From NCBI RefSeq assembly GCF_003344625.1, contig NZ_QPKJ02000002.1, positions 744,001-808,000 on the forward strand: a stretch of 64,000 nucleotides of DNA, written 5' to 3'. The position numbers and the translations under genes are program-made. The notes under the pieces were generated by a model that had not been told where the DNA came from, searched no databases, and worked only from the letters and a program-made list of their open reading frames with translations. How positions within the stretch are numbered: the first letter of the stretch is position 1; each line of letters starts with the position of its first letter. This document shows positions 50,203 through 58,683 of this stretch, piece after piece. This DNA is from Solirubrobacter deserti (GTDB lineage Bacteria; Actinomycetota; Thermoleophilia; Solirubrobacterales; Solirubrobacteraceae).

Positions 50203-51500
50203 AGCGGCCGCCCGCGGGTCTCCGCGCCGAACGACGCGACGGCCGCGGCGAGCAGGAACGCCGTGCCGAAGATCGCCAGCGCGCCGCCGAGTGAGCCCGC
50301 GATGATCGTCGCGCCCAGCAGCGTGACCGCGGTCGCCGCGATCCGGGCCATCGCGCTCGCCCAGCCCATGCCGGTCGTGCGCACCAGCGTCGGGTAGGAC
50401 TCGGGCGTGAACGCGTACAGCGCGGCCCACGCGCCGAGCGCGAAGAAGCTCATCAGGCACGCAGCGGCCACGATCGCGAAGGTCGAGTCGACGACCGCGA
50501 ACAGCAGCGTGAAGACGCCGCTTGCGGCCAGGAACACGACCAGCGTCGGTCGCCGGCCCCAGCGCTCCACCAGCCAGGCGGCGGTCAGGTAGCCCGGGAC
50601 CTGGGCCAGCGCGAGGATCACGGAGTACTCGTAGGAGCGCACGAAGGAGAAGCCGCGCTCGACGAAGATCGTCGGCAGGTAGACGAACAGCCCGTAGTAG
50701 GCGAGGCCGATCAGCAGCCAGCAGCCCCAGTGCACGAAGGTGGCGCGGCGCAGCGCGGGCACGAACAGCGCGCTCACGCCCACCGAAGCCGTCGGCGCCG
50801 GCGCCTCCAGCGGCGGCACCTCGAACGCCACACCGTTCTCGCGCGCGACCCGCGCCAGCACGTCCCGCGCCTCCTCCGGCCGCCCGGCCGCGACCAGGTA
50901 GCGCGGCGACTCGGGCACGCGCGAGCGGATCCACAGCACGAGGAAGGCGGCGATCCCGGAGAGCGCGAGCAGCGGCCGCCAGCCGTGGTCAGGCACGAGC
51001 AGGTAGGCGGCGATCGCGACCGCCAGCGTGCCGATCGCCCAGAAGCTCTCGAGCAGCACGAGGTAGCGCCCGCGGTTGCGTCGCGGCAGGAACTCGCTCA
51101 TCAGCGAGAAGTCGAGCGGGAGTGCGCCGCCGAGCCCGAATCCGGCCGCCAGCCGTGCCGCGATCAGCCACTCCGCCGAAGGCGCGAACGCCGACGCCGT
51201 CCCGAACACCGCGAACACCAGCACGGTGAGCTGGAAGCCGCGGCGGCGGCCGATCCGGTCCGCGATCGTCCCCCAGAACGTCGCGCCCAGCAGCATCCCG
51301 ACGAACGCGGCAGCGGCGACGTAGCCCGCCTCGGTCGCGTCGAGCCCGAAGTCCTCGCGGACGCCGGGCAGCGCGAAGCCGATCGCGAGCAGCTCCGCGG
51401 CGTCCGCCGCCCACGTCACCCCGCACGCGAGCAGCAGACGGCGCTGGAAGCGGCCGAAGCCGATCCGGTCCACGACCTCTTCGACTCCGGCCGACCCCAA
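50193..51500 (-). CDS. MFS transporter, sugar-porter/aromatic-acid type
   Basis: 435 residues, 12 predicted membrane helices. Motifs include GTIADRIGRRRGF after helix 2, RVPESPRYL in the central loop and ERWGRRPTLV in the second half, as in SP/AAHS-type carriers. The N-terminal EEVVDRIGFGRFQRRLL is characteristic of this group (MhbT/NiaP-like). Substrate is probably an organic acid or similar. Start is uncertain: TTG 51500 gives the full conserved N-terminus. Confidence 0.83.
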   Translation of the reverse strand: MGSAGVEEVVDRIGFGRFQRRLLLACGVTWAADAAELLAIGFALPGVREDFGLDATEAGYVAAAAFVGMLLGATFWGTIADRIGRRRGFQLTVLVFAVFGTASAFAPSAEWLIAARLAAGFGLGGALPLDFSLMSEFLPRRNRGRYLVLLESFWAIGTLAVAIAAYLLVPDHGWRPLLALSGIAAFLVLWIRSRVPESPRYLVAAGRPEEARDVLARVARENGVAFEVPPLEAPAPTASVGVSALFVPALRRATFVHWGCWLLIGLAYYGLFVYLPTIFVERGFSFVRSYEYSVILALAQVPGYLTAAWLVERWGRRPTLVVFLAASGVFTLLFAVVDSTFAIVAAACLMSFFALGAWAALYAFTPESYPTLVRTTGMGWASAMARIAATAVTLLGATIIAGSLGGALAIFGTAFLLAAAVASFGAETRGRPLQA

Positions 51501-51659
51501 GGGCGGCGAACTACAGCAGACCGGTCAAGAGCAGGTCGGCGGCATGAGCGGTCTTCTAAACGCAGCACGGGCCTTGCCTCCCAAGGCGAGATGTTCGGAG
51601 GGTGGACATGCGTACTGAGCCGTTCTCACCCCCGAAACCGGCGTGAACCGTTGCGCAGA

Positions 51660-51665
51660 TATCGT
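51660..51665 (+). promoter_or_regulatory. -10 hexamer of the light-sensing operon
   Basis: TATCGT ends 12 nt before the ATG at 51678, implying a leader of only a few bases. It is the only promoter-like site seen before the five coupled genes. The 177-nt gap upstream (51501-51677) holds nothing else recognised. Confidence 0.4.
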
Positions 51666-51677
51666 CATCGGGCCCCG

Positions 51678-53222
51678 ATGGACGAGTCCTCGCCGCCCTC
51701 AGAGCTCCAGCTCGGAGATTCCTTCGCCCGCATCCTCACGGAGACGACCCAGTCGCTGGTCTGCGTGATGGACCGCGAGGGCCGGATCCTGCTCTTCAAC
51801 GAGGCGTGCGAGCGCGCCACGGGCTACTCCCGTAACGAGGTGCTGGGCCGTCTCGCGCAGGACTTCGTGATCCCGTCCGAGGAGCGCGAGGCGTTCAGCG
51901 ACTTCCTCGCCTTCGTCTGGCGCACGGGGACGTCGAGCCCGCAGGTCGGCCACTGGCGGACCAAGGACGGCGGCCGGCGGCTGATCGCGTGGTCGAACCA
52001 GGTGATGGACGGCACGGGCCTGATCACCACCGGCATCGATCTCACCGACCGCGAGTCCAACCGCGACAGCGCGCTCGAGGGCGACCCGGAGGCCAAGCTG
52101 ATCGAGGTCAGCCGCGTCGCCAACGAGCACAAGGCGCTGCGCCGCGTGGCCACGCTGGTCGCGTCCGAGGCCACGCCGGAGCGGATCTTCGTCAGCGTGA
52201 GCGCGGAGGTCGCGCGCGTGCTGCAGGTCAACGCCACCGCGGTCGTGCGCTACGTCGGCGACGGCACGGCCGAGATGGTCGGCCGTCACAACCGCGACAG
52301 CGCGGACGTGCTGCCGCTCGGCACCAAGCTCCCGCTCGACGACGGTTCCGCGCTCGCGCAGGTCGCGCGCACGTCCGCGCCCGCGCGCATCGACGATTGG
52401 GGCGGCAGCAGCGCCGCGGAGCGTTTCCGCTACGGCTACCGCTCGACGGCCGCGGCCCCGATCGTCGTGAGCGGTGTGCTGTGGGGCGCCGTCGCGATCG
52501 CCAGCGAGCAGGTGCTCCCGCCCGACACCGAGAACCGCCTCGGCGACTTCGCCGAGCTCGTCTCGCTCGCCGTCGCGTCCGCCCAGGCGCGCAGCGACCT
52601 GATCGCCTCCCGCGCCCGCCTGGTCAAGGCCGGCGACGACCAGCGGCGCAAGCTGGAGCGCAACCTGCACGACGGTGCGCAGTCGCGGCTGGTGAGCGTC
52701 GCCCTCCAGCTGCGCACGGCGCGCGCGGTGCTGGAGCGGCGTCCCGAGATGGTGCCCGGCCTGCTCGAGGAGGCCGCGAAGGAGCTCGACGCCGGCCTGG
52801 CCGAGCTGCGCGAGATCGCCCGCGGCCTGCACCCGGCCCTGCTCGTCGATCACGGCCTCGCCCGCGCGCTCGAGGCGCTCGTCGAGCGGTTGGAGCTGCC
52901 CGTCACGCTCGACGTCCCGGACGAGCGCCTGCCCGAGACGATCGAAGCCACCGCGTACTACATCGCGTCCGAGGCGCTGACCAACGTCGCCAAGCACGCG
53001 CACGCGTCCACCGCCTCCGTCACGATCGTCCAGGACGGCGGCGTCGTCCGCTGCTCGATCTCCGACGACGGGCGCGGCGGCGCCGACCCCGCCGGTGGCA
53101 CCGGACTGCTCGGCCTGCGCGACCGCGCGGAGGCGCTCGGCGGCACGCTGAGCTTCGTCAGCCCGCCGGGACGAGGCACGACGATCGTGGCGGCCTTGCC
53201 GCTATCGTCGGCCACCCTGTGA
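51678..53222 (+). CDS. PAS-GAF sensor histidine kinase, NarX/DesK type
   Basis: 514 residues, soluble. A PAS domain (about 20-130; VCVMDREGRILLFNEACE) and a GAF domain (about 145-300) precede a HisKA_3 dimerisation helix with phospho-acceptor His331 in ERNLHDGAQS. The HATPase region contains SEALTNVAKHA, ISDDGRGG and GTGLLGLRDRAEALGG. This class normally pairs with a LuxR/NarL regulator, and none is adjacent. It is the first gene of the phytochrome operon; its TGA overlaps the heme oxygenase GTG. The GAF domain lacks a bilin-binding Cys. Confidence 0.88.
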   Translation: MDESSPPSELQLGDSFARILTETTQSLVCVMDREGRILLFNEACERATGYSRNEVLGRLAQDFVIPSEEREAFSDFLAFVWRTGTSSPQVGHWRTKDGGRRLIAWSNQVMDGTGLITTGIDLTDRESNRDSALEGDPEAKLIEVSRVANEHKALRRVATLVASEATPERIFVSVSAEVARVLQVNATAVVRYVGDGTAEMVGRHNRDSADVLPLGTKLPLDDGSALAQVARTSAPARIDDWGGSSAAERFRYGYRSTAAAPIVVSGVLWGAVAIASEQVLPPDTENRLGDFAELVSLAVASAQARSDLIASRARLVKAGDDQRRKLERNLHDGAQSRLVSVALQLRTARAVLERRPEMVPGLLEEAAKELDAGLAELREIARGLHPALLVDHGLARALEALVERLELPVTLDVPDERLPETIEATAYYIASEALTNVAKHAHASTASVTIVQDGGVVRCSISDDGRGGADPAGGTGLLGLRDRAEALGGTLSFVSPPGRGTTIVAALPLSSATL

Positions 53223-53725
53223 CCTCGGCCATGGAGGAGCTGAAGGTGGCGACCGCCGCGCACCACGAGCGGCTCGAGCGCCGCGTGGACGTTGCGCGCC
53301 ACCTGCGGTCGCGCACGGCCTACCGCGCTTTGCTGGAGCGCTTCTACGGCTTCCACCGGCCGATCGAGGAGACGCTGGCGCCGTTCGCCGGCCCGTTCAC
53401 GCCGCGCCATCCGCTGCTCGCGCGCGACATCGCCGCGCTCGGCGGCGATGTCGCGAAGCTGCCAACTGCGACCCGGCTGCCGCGCGTCGGCTCGCTGCAC
53501 GACGCGCTCGGCGTGCTCTATGTGCTCGAGGGCTCCGCGCTCGGCGGCGCCGTGATCGGCCGCATGGTCGACCAGCGGCTCGGGCTGCGCAGCGCGTTCT
53601 TCGCCCGCCGCGGGATCGCGCCGCGCTGGCGCGCGTTCGGCGCGCATGTCGAGCGCCACGCGCCGGTCCCACCCACGGCCGCGATCGCGACCTTCGAGGA
53701 CATGGAGGCCTGGTTGTGTCGGTGA
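53219..53725 (+). CDS. bphO: Heme oxygenase (biliverdin-forming)
   Basis: 168 residues. The proximal heme His lies in ATAAHHERLE (His15/16), with FYGFHRPIEE and LYVLEGSALGGAVIG typical of bacterial heme oxygenases. It opens heme to biliverdin, CO and iron, supplying the chromophore of the next gene. GTG start overlaps the kinase stop (GTGA); its 3' end overlaps the phytochrome by 10 nt. Shorter than animal enzymes, normal for the BphO group. Confidence 0.88.
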   Translation: MTSAMEELKVATAAHHERLERRVDVARHLRSRTAYRALLERFYGFHRPIEETLAPFAGPFTPRHPLLARDIAALGGDVAKLPTATRLPRVGSLHDALGVLYVLEGSALGGAVIGRMVDQRLGLRSAFFARRGIAPRWRAFGAHVERHAPVPPTAAIATFEDMEAWLCR

Positions 53726-55866
53726 CCGACCAGCACGTGCTGCTCGAGCCCGGGACGCCGGTCAACCTCGAGAACTGTCACCGGGAGCCCATCCGCACGC
53801 CGGGCGGCATCCAGAGCCACGGCGCACTGCTCGCGGCCGACGAACACACCCTGGAAGTCGTGCAGGCCTCCAGCAACGCCGCCCAGCACTTCGGGCGCCC
53901 CGTGCTCGGCGCCTTGCTCGCCGACCTGCTCGGAGCCGACGTCATCGAGCCGCTGCGCGCCCGCGCCGAGGAGGCGACCCCGAACCTGCGCCCGCTGCGC
54001 GTCCGCGGGCTCGACGTGTACGCCTACCGCGCCGCCGACAACGTGCTCGTGGTCGAGATCGAACCCGTCGGGCCGGGAGCCGCGAGCCTCACGCGCTACC
54101 AGGAAGACGTCGCGCGGGCGCTCACGCTCCTGCAGCACGCGCCCGCGGTCGACGAGCTGCTGTGGAGCGCCGCCCGGATCGTGCGTGACCTGACGGGCTC
54201 GGACCGCGTCTGGGTCTACCGCTTCGAGGCCGACGACCACGGCGTGATCGTGGCCGAGGAGAAGCGCGAGGGGCTCGACGCGTTCCTGCACCTGCACTAT
54301 CCCGCCGGCGACATCCCGCCGCAGGCGCGCGCGCTGTTCCTGCAGAACCGGCTGCGCTTCATCCACGACGTGCAGACGCCGGCCACGCCGCTCGAGCCGC
54401 TGGTGAACCCCCTCACGGGCGAGTGGCTGGACCTGTCCGGCGGCGTGCTGCGCGCGGTCTCGCCGATCCACATCCGTTATCTGAAGAACATGGGCGCGAC
54501 GGCGTCGATGTCGATCGCGCTGTCGGTCGGCGGGCGCCTGTGGGGTCTGATCTCCGGCCACCACTACAGCGGCCCGCTGTTCGTCCCGCACGAGGTGCGC
54601 GCGACCTGCGAGCTGATCGGGATCGTGTGCTCGATGCAGCTGGACGCGCTCGAGCAGCTGGAGGTCAGCCGCCGCCAGACCGCGCTCGGCACGCACCGCT
54701 CGGCCGTGCTTGACCGCGTGGCGGCGTCCTCGAGCATCCTCGACGGGCTCGAGCAGGCGGGCGAGGAGCTGCTGGCGGTGTGCGACGCCGAAGGCGCCGC
54801 GATCCGCATCGACGGCGACCTGCGGCTCGTGGGCGAGACGCCGGAGGACGTGGCCGGGATCCTGGACGGGCTGGAAGGCGCCGACGTGTTCGCCACCGAC
54901 AGCTTCGAGGGCCCGATGCCCGGCGTGCTCGCCGCGCCGCTGGCCGTCGCGCGCGGCAACCACGTCGTCTGGTTCCGCAGCGAGTACGTCCACGAGATCG
55001 AGTGGGCGCACGCGCCCAAGAGCCTCGCGGTCAAGGATCCGGACCGGCTGAACCCCGACGGCTCGTTCCGCACCTGGGCCGAGTCCGTCGAGGGCCGGAG
55101 CCGGCCGTGGACGACGGCCGAGATCGAGTCGGTCGCCGAGCTGCGCAGCGCGCTCGGCACCTTCCTGATCACGCGCGCCGAGCAGCTGGCCGCGCTGAAC
55201 GCCGAGCTCGCGCGCTCCAACGAGGAGCTCGACGCGTTCGCGTACGTCGCCGCGCACGACCTCAAGGAGCCGCTGCGCGGGATCTCGAACTTCACGACGT
55301 TCCTGGTCGAGGACTACGAGGACGCGCTCGACGCGGAGGCGCGCGAGCGGCTCGCGACCATCCATCGCCTGTCGCAGCGGATGGCCTCGCTGCTGGATTC
55401 CCTGCTCGAGTACTCGCGGATCGGCCGCGCCGACCTCGACGTGACCGACTTCACGGTCGGCGACGTGCTCGAGGACGCGCTCGACCTGCTCGCGACCAAG
55501 CCCGCGATCACGGTGAGCGGCGCAGACATGCCGCTGCGCGGAGACCGCATCCGCGTGCGCCAGGCGCTCGTGAACCTGCTCGGCAACGCGGTCAAGTACA
55601 GCCCGGATGAGCCGCGGATCAGCGTCACCGCGCGGGACGGCGTCGTGTGCGTGAGCGACAACGGGATCGGCATCGCGCCCGAGCACCACGACTCGATCTT
55701 CCACGTCTTCCGCCGCCTGCACGCGCGTGACGCCTACGGCGGCGGCACCGGCGCGGGGCTGACGATCGCCCGCCGGATCGCCGAGCGCCACGGCGGCCGG
55801 CTGTGGCTCGAGCGCTCGGTTCCGGGGGAGGGCTCGAGCTTCTGCTTTACCCTCGAGGGAGACTGA
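53716..55866 (+). CDS. bphP: Bacteriophytochrome histidine kinase
   Basis: 716 residues: PAS (about 20-120), GAF (130-310), PHY (320-490), HisKA and HATPase. The biliverdin-attaching Cys is Cys21 in NLENCHREPIRTPG; the GAF DIP motif is at 199-201; SPIHIRYLKNMG holds the conserved chromophore-contacting His. Kinase His514 lies in AAHDLKEPLRG, with NLLGNAVKYS, DNGIGI and GTGAGLTIA. In the PHY tongue the usual PRxSF reads PDGSF (447-451), replacing the Arg that salt-bridges the DIP Asp. It senses red/far-red light and autophosphorylates. GTG start with GGAGG 8 nt upstream. Confidence 0.93.
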   Translation: MSVTDQHVLLEPGTPVNLENCHREPIRTPGGIQSHGALLAADEHTLEVVQASSNAAQHFGRPVLGALLADLLGADVIEPLRARAEEATPNLRPLRVRGLDVYAYRAADNVLVVEIEPVGPGAASLTRYQEDVARALTLLQHAPAVDELLWSAARIVRDLTGSDRVWVYRFEADDHGVIVAEEKREGLDAFLHLHYPAGDIPPQARALFLQNRLRFIHDVQTPATPLEPLVNPLTGEWLDLSGGVLRAVSPIHIRYLKNMGATASMSIALSVGGRLWGLISGHHYSGPLFVPHEVRATCELIGIVCSMQLDALEQLEVSRRQTALGTHRSAVLDRVAASSSILDGLEQAGEELLAVCDAEGAAIRIDGDLRLVGETPEDVAGILDGLEGADVFATDSFEGPMPGVLAAPLAVARGNHVVWFRSEYVHEIEWAHAPKSLAVKDPDRLNPDGSFRTWAESVEGRSRPWTTAEIESVAELRSALGTFLITRAEQLAALNAELARSNEELDAFAYVAAHDLKEPLRGISNFTTFLVEDYEDALDAEARERLATIHRLSQRMASLLDSLLEYSRIGRADLDVTDFTVGDVLEDALDLLATKPAITVSGADMPLRGDRIRVRQALVNLLGNAVKYSPDEPRISVTARDGVVCVSDNGIGIAPEHHDSIFHVFRRLHARDAYGGGTGAGLTIARRIAERHGGRLWLERSVPGEGSSFCFTLEGD

Positions 55867-56294
55867 TGGAAGCCCGCGCCCTGCAACCGCTCGCCGTCAT
55901 CGAGGACAGCGACGAGGACTTCGAGGCGCTCTCCCGCGTGCTGCGCGAGACGACCGCGTACGACGGCGTCAAGCGCTACGTCAGCGGTGAGGAAGCGCTC
56001 GCCGGCCTGCTCGAAGGGCGGGACCGCCGCCCGGCGCTGATTCTCCTCGACCTCAATCTGCCCGGCATCCGCGGTATCGACGTGCTGGCCGCGCTCAAGC
56101 GCGACCGGCGCGTGCGCGCGGTGCCCGTGATCGTGCTGTCCGGGTCCTCGCGCGAGGAGGACGTCGACGCCGCCTACGACGCCGGCGCGAACGCGTACCT
56201 GAGCAAGCCGCTGGACTACACGGAGCTGCGCCGGATCGTGCTCAGCCTGCACGAGTTCTGGCGCGTCGCCTCATTGCCAGGGCAAGGGGAATGA
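55866..56294 (+). CDS. Single-domain response regulator (Rcp1-like)
   Basis: 142 residues, receiver only: acidic pocket VIEDSDEDFE, phospho-acceptor Asp62 in LILLDLNLPG, Ser in IVLSGSS, Lys114 in YLSKPLD. Proteins like cyanobacterial Rcp1 take phosphate from phytochromes. The ATG overlaps the phytochrome stop by one base (TGATG), so a matched pair is very likely. Output must go through binding to another protein. Confidence 0.9.
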   Translation: MEARALQPLAVIEDSDEDFEALSRVLRETTAYDGVKRYVSGEEALAGLLEGRDRRPALILLDLNLPGIRGIDVLAALKRDRRVRAVPVIVLSGSSREEDVDAAYDAGANAYLSKPLDYTELRRIVLSLHEFWRVASLPGQGE

Positions 56295-57889
56295 CGCCGG
56301 CGCCGGCAACGGTGCTCGTCGTCGACGACAGCCCCGAGAACCGCTACGCGATCCGCCGCTACCTCGCTCGCCCCGAGTTCGACGTGTGGGAGGCCGAGAC
56401 CGGCACGCAGGGCCTCGAGCTGGCCGCGCGCGACCCGGACCTGATCGTGCTCGACGTCCACCTGCCCGACATCAACGGCTTCGACGTCTGCCGCCGGCTC
56501 AAGGAGGACGAGAGCACCCGCCACATCCCGGTGCTGCAGCGCTCGCAGTCGCACGTGGACGACGCCGCGCGCGTGTACGGGCTCGAGAGCGGCGCCGACG
56601 CCTACCTGACCGAGCCGGTCGACCCGTCCGTGCTGGTCGCCACCGCCCGCGCGCTGCTGCGCGTGCGCCGGGCGGAGAACCGGCTGCGGCTGCTCAGCGA
56701 GATCGGCGTCGCGCTCTCGCAGGCGCTCACCCGCGTCGAGGTCGTGCGGGCCGTCGCCGACGCGTTGCGCGCGCACCTCGGCGCGCGCGACGCGACGCTG
56801 TGGCTCTGGGACGAGAGCCGGCGCTGGTTGCAGCTCGCGCACACGACGCTGCCGCAGGTGGAGCCGCGGCTGGCGGCGCTGCCGTTCGACGCCGAGATGC
56901 CGATCGCGCACGCCGCGCGCACCGGGGAGGCGTCCTTCGGCGACGAGCAGGCGTTGGCGCGGACGAACCCCGAGCTGGTCGAGGTCTTCCGCGGCAACGG
57001 CGGGGGCAGCTGGGCGGCGGTGCCGCTCGTCGCCTACGGCAACCGCCTGGGCGCGCTGGCCGTCGCCTTCGGCGGCGAGGAGCCGCTGCCGGACGCGGAC
57101 CGCAACCTGCTCGCGGCGCTGGCCCAGCAGTGCGCGCAGGCGCTCGAGCGCGCCGGCCTGTACGAGCACCAGCACCACATCGCGACCACGCTGCAGGACG
57201 GGCTGCTGCCGCGTTCGCTGCCCGAGATCCCGGGCGCGGAGCTCGCGGCGCGCTACAACGCCGGCGCGCGCGCGATGGACGTCGGCGGCGACTTCTACGA
57301 CGTCTTCCCGCGCGGCGAGGACTGGCTGATGGTGATCGGCGACGTCTGCGGCCGCGGCGCCGAGGCCGCCGCGCTGACGGGGCTCGCCCGGCACACCATC
57401 CGCGCGCAGGCCCAGCACCGCGAGAGCCCTTCGGACATCCTGTTCGCCCTGCACGACGCGATCGTCGCCGAGGTCGGGCGGGAGGCGTCGCGCTTCGTCA
57501 CCGCGGGCTGCGTGCTGCTGCGCCCGGACGGCACCGTCACGGCCGCGTTCGCCGGGCACCCGCCGGGCCTGATCGCGCGCGCCTCGGGGGAGGTGGACGA
57601 GCTGCCGACCACGGGGCCGCTGCTCGGCCTGCTCGAGCACCTGCGGATCACCGACGTCGAGGCGCAGCTGCACCCCGGTGACGCGCTGGTGCTCTACACC
57701 GACGGCGTGACCGAGGCCCGTCGCGGTCGCGACCTGTTCGGCGAGGAGCGCCTGGCGGCGCTGCTGGCCGAAGCCGGGCCGCGCGGACTGAGCGCGGGGG
57801 AGATCGCCGACTCGATCGGCGCCGCGGCCACCGCGCACGCCGGCACCACCGAGGACGACACCGCGATCCTCGTCCTGCGCCACCAGTAG
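56291..57889 (+). CDS. Receiver-GAF-PP2C (RsbU/SpoIIE-type) phosphatase
   Basis: 532 residues. The receiver domain (about 5-120) has VLVVDDSPENR and phospho-acceptor Asp55, but the conserved Lys is Glu108 (YLTEPVDP) and the Thr/Ser site is altered, so phosphorylation may be non-standard. GAF domain (about 135-290), then PP2C SpoIIE domain (about 310-530) with metal-binding DVGGDFYDVF, YTDGVTEARRG and EDDTAILVL. Such enzymes dephosphorylate STAS anti-anti-sigma factors to free a stress sigma factor. ATGA overlap with the response regulator makes it the output end of the light operon. Confidence 0.9.
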   Translation: MTPAPATVLVVDDSPENRYAIRRYLARPEFDVWEAETGTQGLELAARDPDLIVLDVHLPDINGFDVCRRLKEDESTRHIPVLQRSQSHVDDAARVYGLESGADAYLTEPVDPSVLVATARALLRVRRAENRLRLLSEIGVALSQALTRVEVVRAVADALRAHLGARDATLWLWDESRRWLQLAHTTLPQVEPRLAALPFDAEMPIAHAARTGEASFGDEQALARTNPELVEVFRGNGGGSWAAVPLVAYGNRLGALAVAFGGEEPLPDADRNLLAALAQQCAQALERAGLYEHQHHIATTLQDGLLPRSLPEIPGAELAARYNAGARAMDVGGDFYDVFPRGEDWLMVIGDVCGRGAEAAALTGLARHTIRAQAQHRESPSDILFALHDAIVAEVGREASRFVTAGCVLLRPDGTVTAAFAGHPPGLIARASGEVDELPTTGPLLGLLEHLRITDVEAQLHPGDALVLYTDGVTEARRGRDLFGEERLAALLAEAGPRGLSAGEIADSIGAAATAHAGTTEDDTAILVLRHQ

Positions 57890-57892
57890 ACT
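57887..57892 (+). promoter_or_regulatory. -10 hexamer overlapping the phosphatase stop codon
   Basis: TAGACT begins with the TAG stop of the phosphatase and ends 10 nt before the GTG at 57903, giving the next gene its own leaderless promoter after the light operon. Confidence 0.4.
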
Positions 57893-57902
57893 CGCCGCCG
57901 CT

Positions 57903-58658
57903 GTGGCGACCGTCGAGGAGCTCCGGACCCGGCTGCGCGTCTACCGGTGGGGGCAGGGCCGCGCCGCCAAGGCGCTCGCCACCCGCTTCGCGCTGCAGCC
58001 GATCGACGCCGTGACGAGCGGGCTGTGGCGCGGCCGCGGCTGGCTCGCGGCGGCCTCTCCCGCAGGGTTGGAGCTGCTGCGGCGCCCATGGGTGATGGGC
58101 CGCGCGCGCGACGTGCGCTTCCCGTGGCGAGAGCTGACGGCCGTCGAGACGGGTGGTTCGGGCATGTCGCTGCGGCTCACGTTCGGCGAGCGCGAGGTGC
58201 GCCTGGCGGCGCTCGGCCCGCCGGACGAGTACGCGCGCTTCGTCGACGCCGCGCGCCGCCACCTGCCCGGGCACGAGGCACCGTCCATGGCCGCCGAGGA
58301 CGTGCGCGCGGCCGCGCGGGCCGCACTCGGCCGCTGGCGCACGCTCGAGCTCGACGCGAGCATCGTCGCGCTGCCCGAGCAGCTCGAGCCGGACGAGAAG
58401 GTAGAGCTGATCGCGTCGGCCGTGCGCGACTTCAGCGGCCTGCTGGTCCTCACCGACCGCCGCCTGCTGCTGCTGAACCGTGAGCCGCGCCGGCCGCCGC
58501 GCGAGTGGTCGGCGCACCGCTCGTGGATCAAGGCCGTGCACGTCGTCGAGGGCGGGCTCGAGCTGGATCTCGGGGTCGAGACGGTGGCGCTGACCGTTGT
58601 GCGGCCCGACGAGCGGATCGAGGAGCTGGCCGAGCGGCTGCAGCGGACCGCTCCATGA
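57903..58658 (+). CDS. Protein with PH-like (YokE-type) domain, unknown function
   Basis: 251 residues, soluble. The C-terminal part has EPDEKVELIASAVRD followed by GLLVLTDRRLLLLNR, the typical strand pattern of bacterial PH domains that act as small binding modules. The N-terminal half contains a similar but weaker pattern, so it may hold two PH-like folds around a helical linker. I cannot assign a role. GTG start beside a -10. Confidence 0.65.
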   Translation: MATVEELRTRLRVYRWGQGRAAKALATRFALQPIDAVTSGLWRGRGWLAAASPAGLELLRRPWVMGRARDVRFPWRELTAVETGGSGMSLRLTFGEREVRLAALGPPDEYARFVDAARRHLPGHEAPSMAAEDVRAAARAALGRWRTLELDASIVALPEQLEPDEKVELIASAVRDFSGLLVLTDRRLLLLNREPRRPPREWSAHRSWIKAVHVVEGGLELDLGVETVALTVVRPDERIEELAERLQRTAP

Positions 58659-58668
58659 GCATTGAGTG

Positions 58669-58674
58669 TACGGT
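58669..58674 (+). promoter_or_regulatory. -10 hexamer for the following small gene (leaderless)
   Basis: TACGGT ends 9 nt before ATG 58684 with no ribosome site between. Confidence 0.4.
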
Positions 58675-58683
58675 GGGATCCGC

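Noticed and set aside
51543..51620. Possible 24-residue ORF before the light operon
   Set aside because: It has an ATG and stop but no ribosome site, no conserved feature and no start-stop coupling with the operon.
50730..51677. Upstream extension of the sensor kinase frame over the MFS gene
   Set aside because: His/Arg/Gln-rich noise antisense to the transporter; PAS homology begins after the ATG at 51678.
53219..53725. Heme oxygenase as an iron-acquisition gene
   Set aside because: No hemophore or heme transporter is nearby, and it is translationally coupled on both sides to the phytochrome operon.
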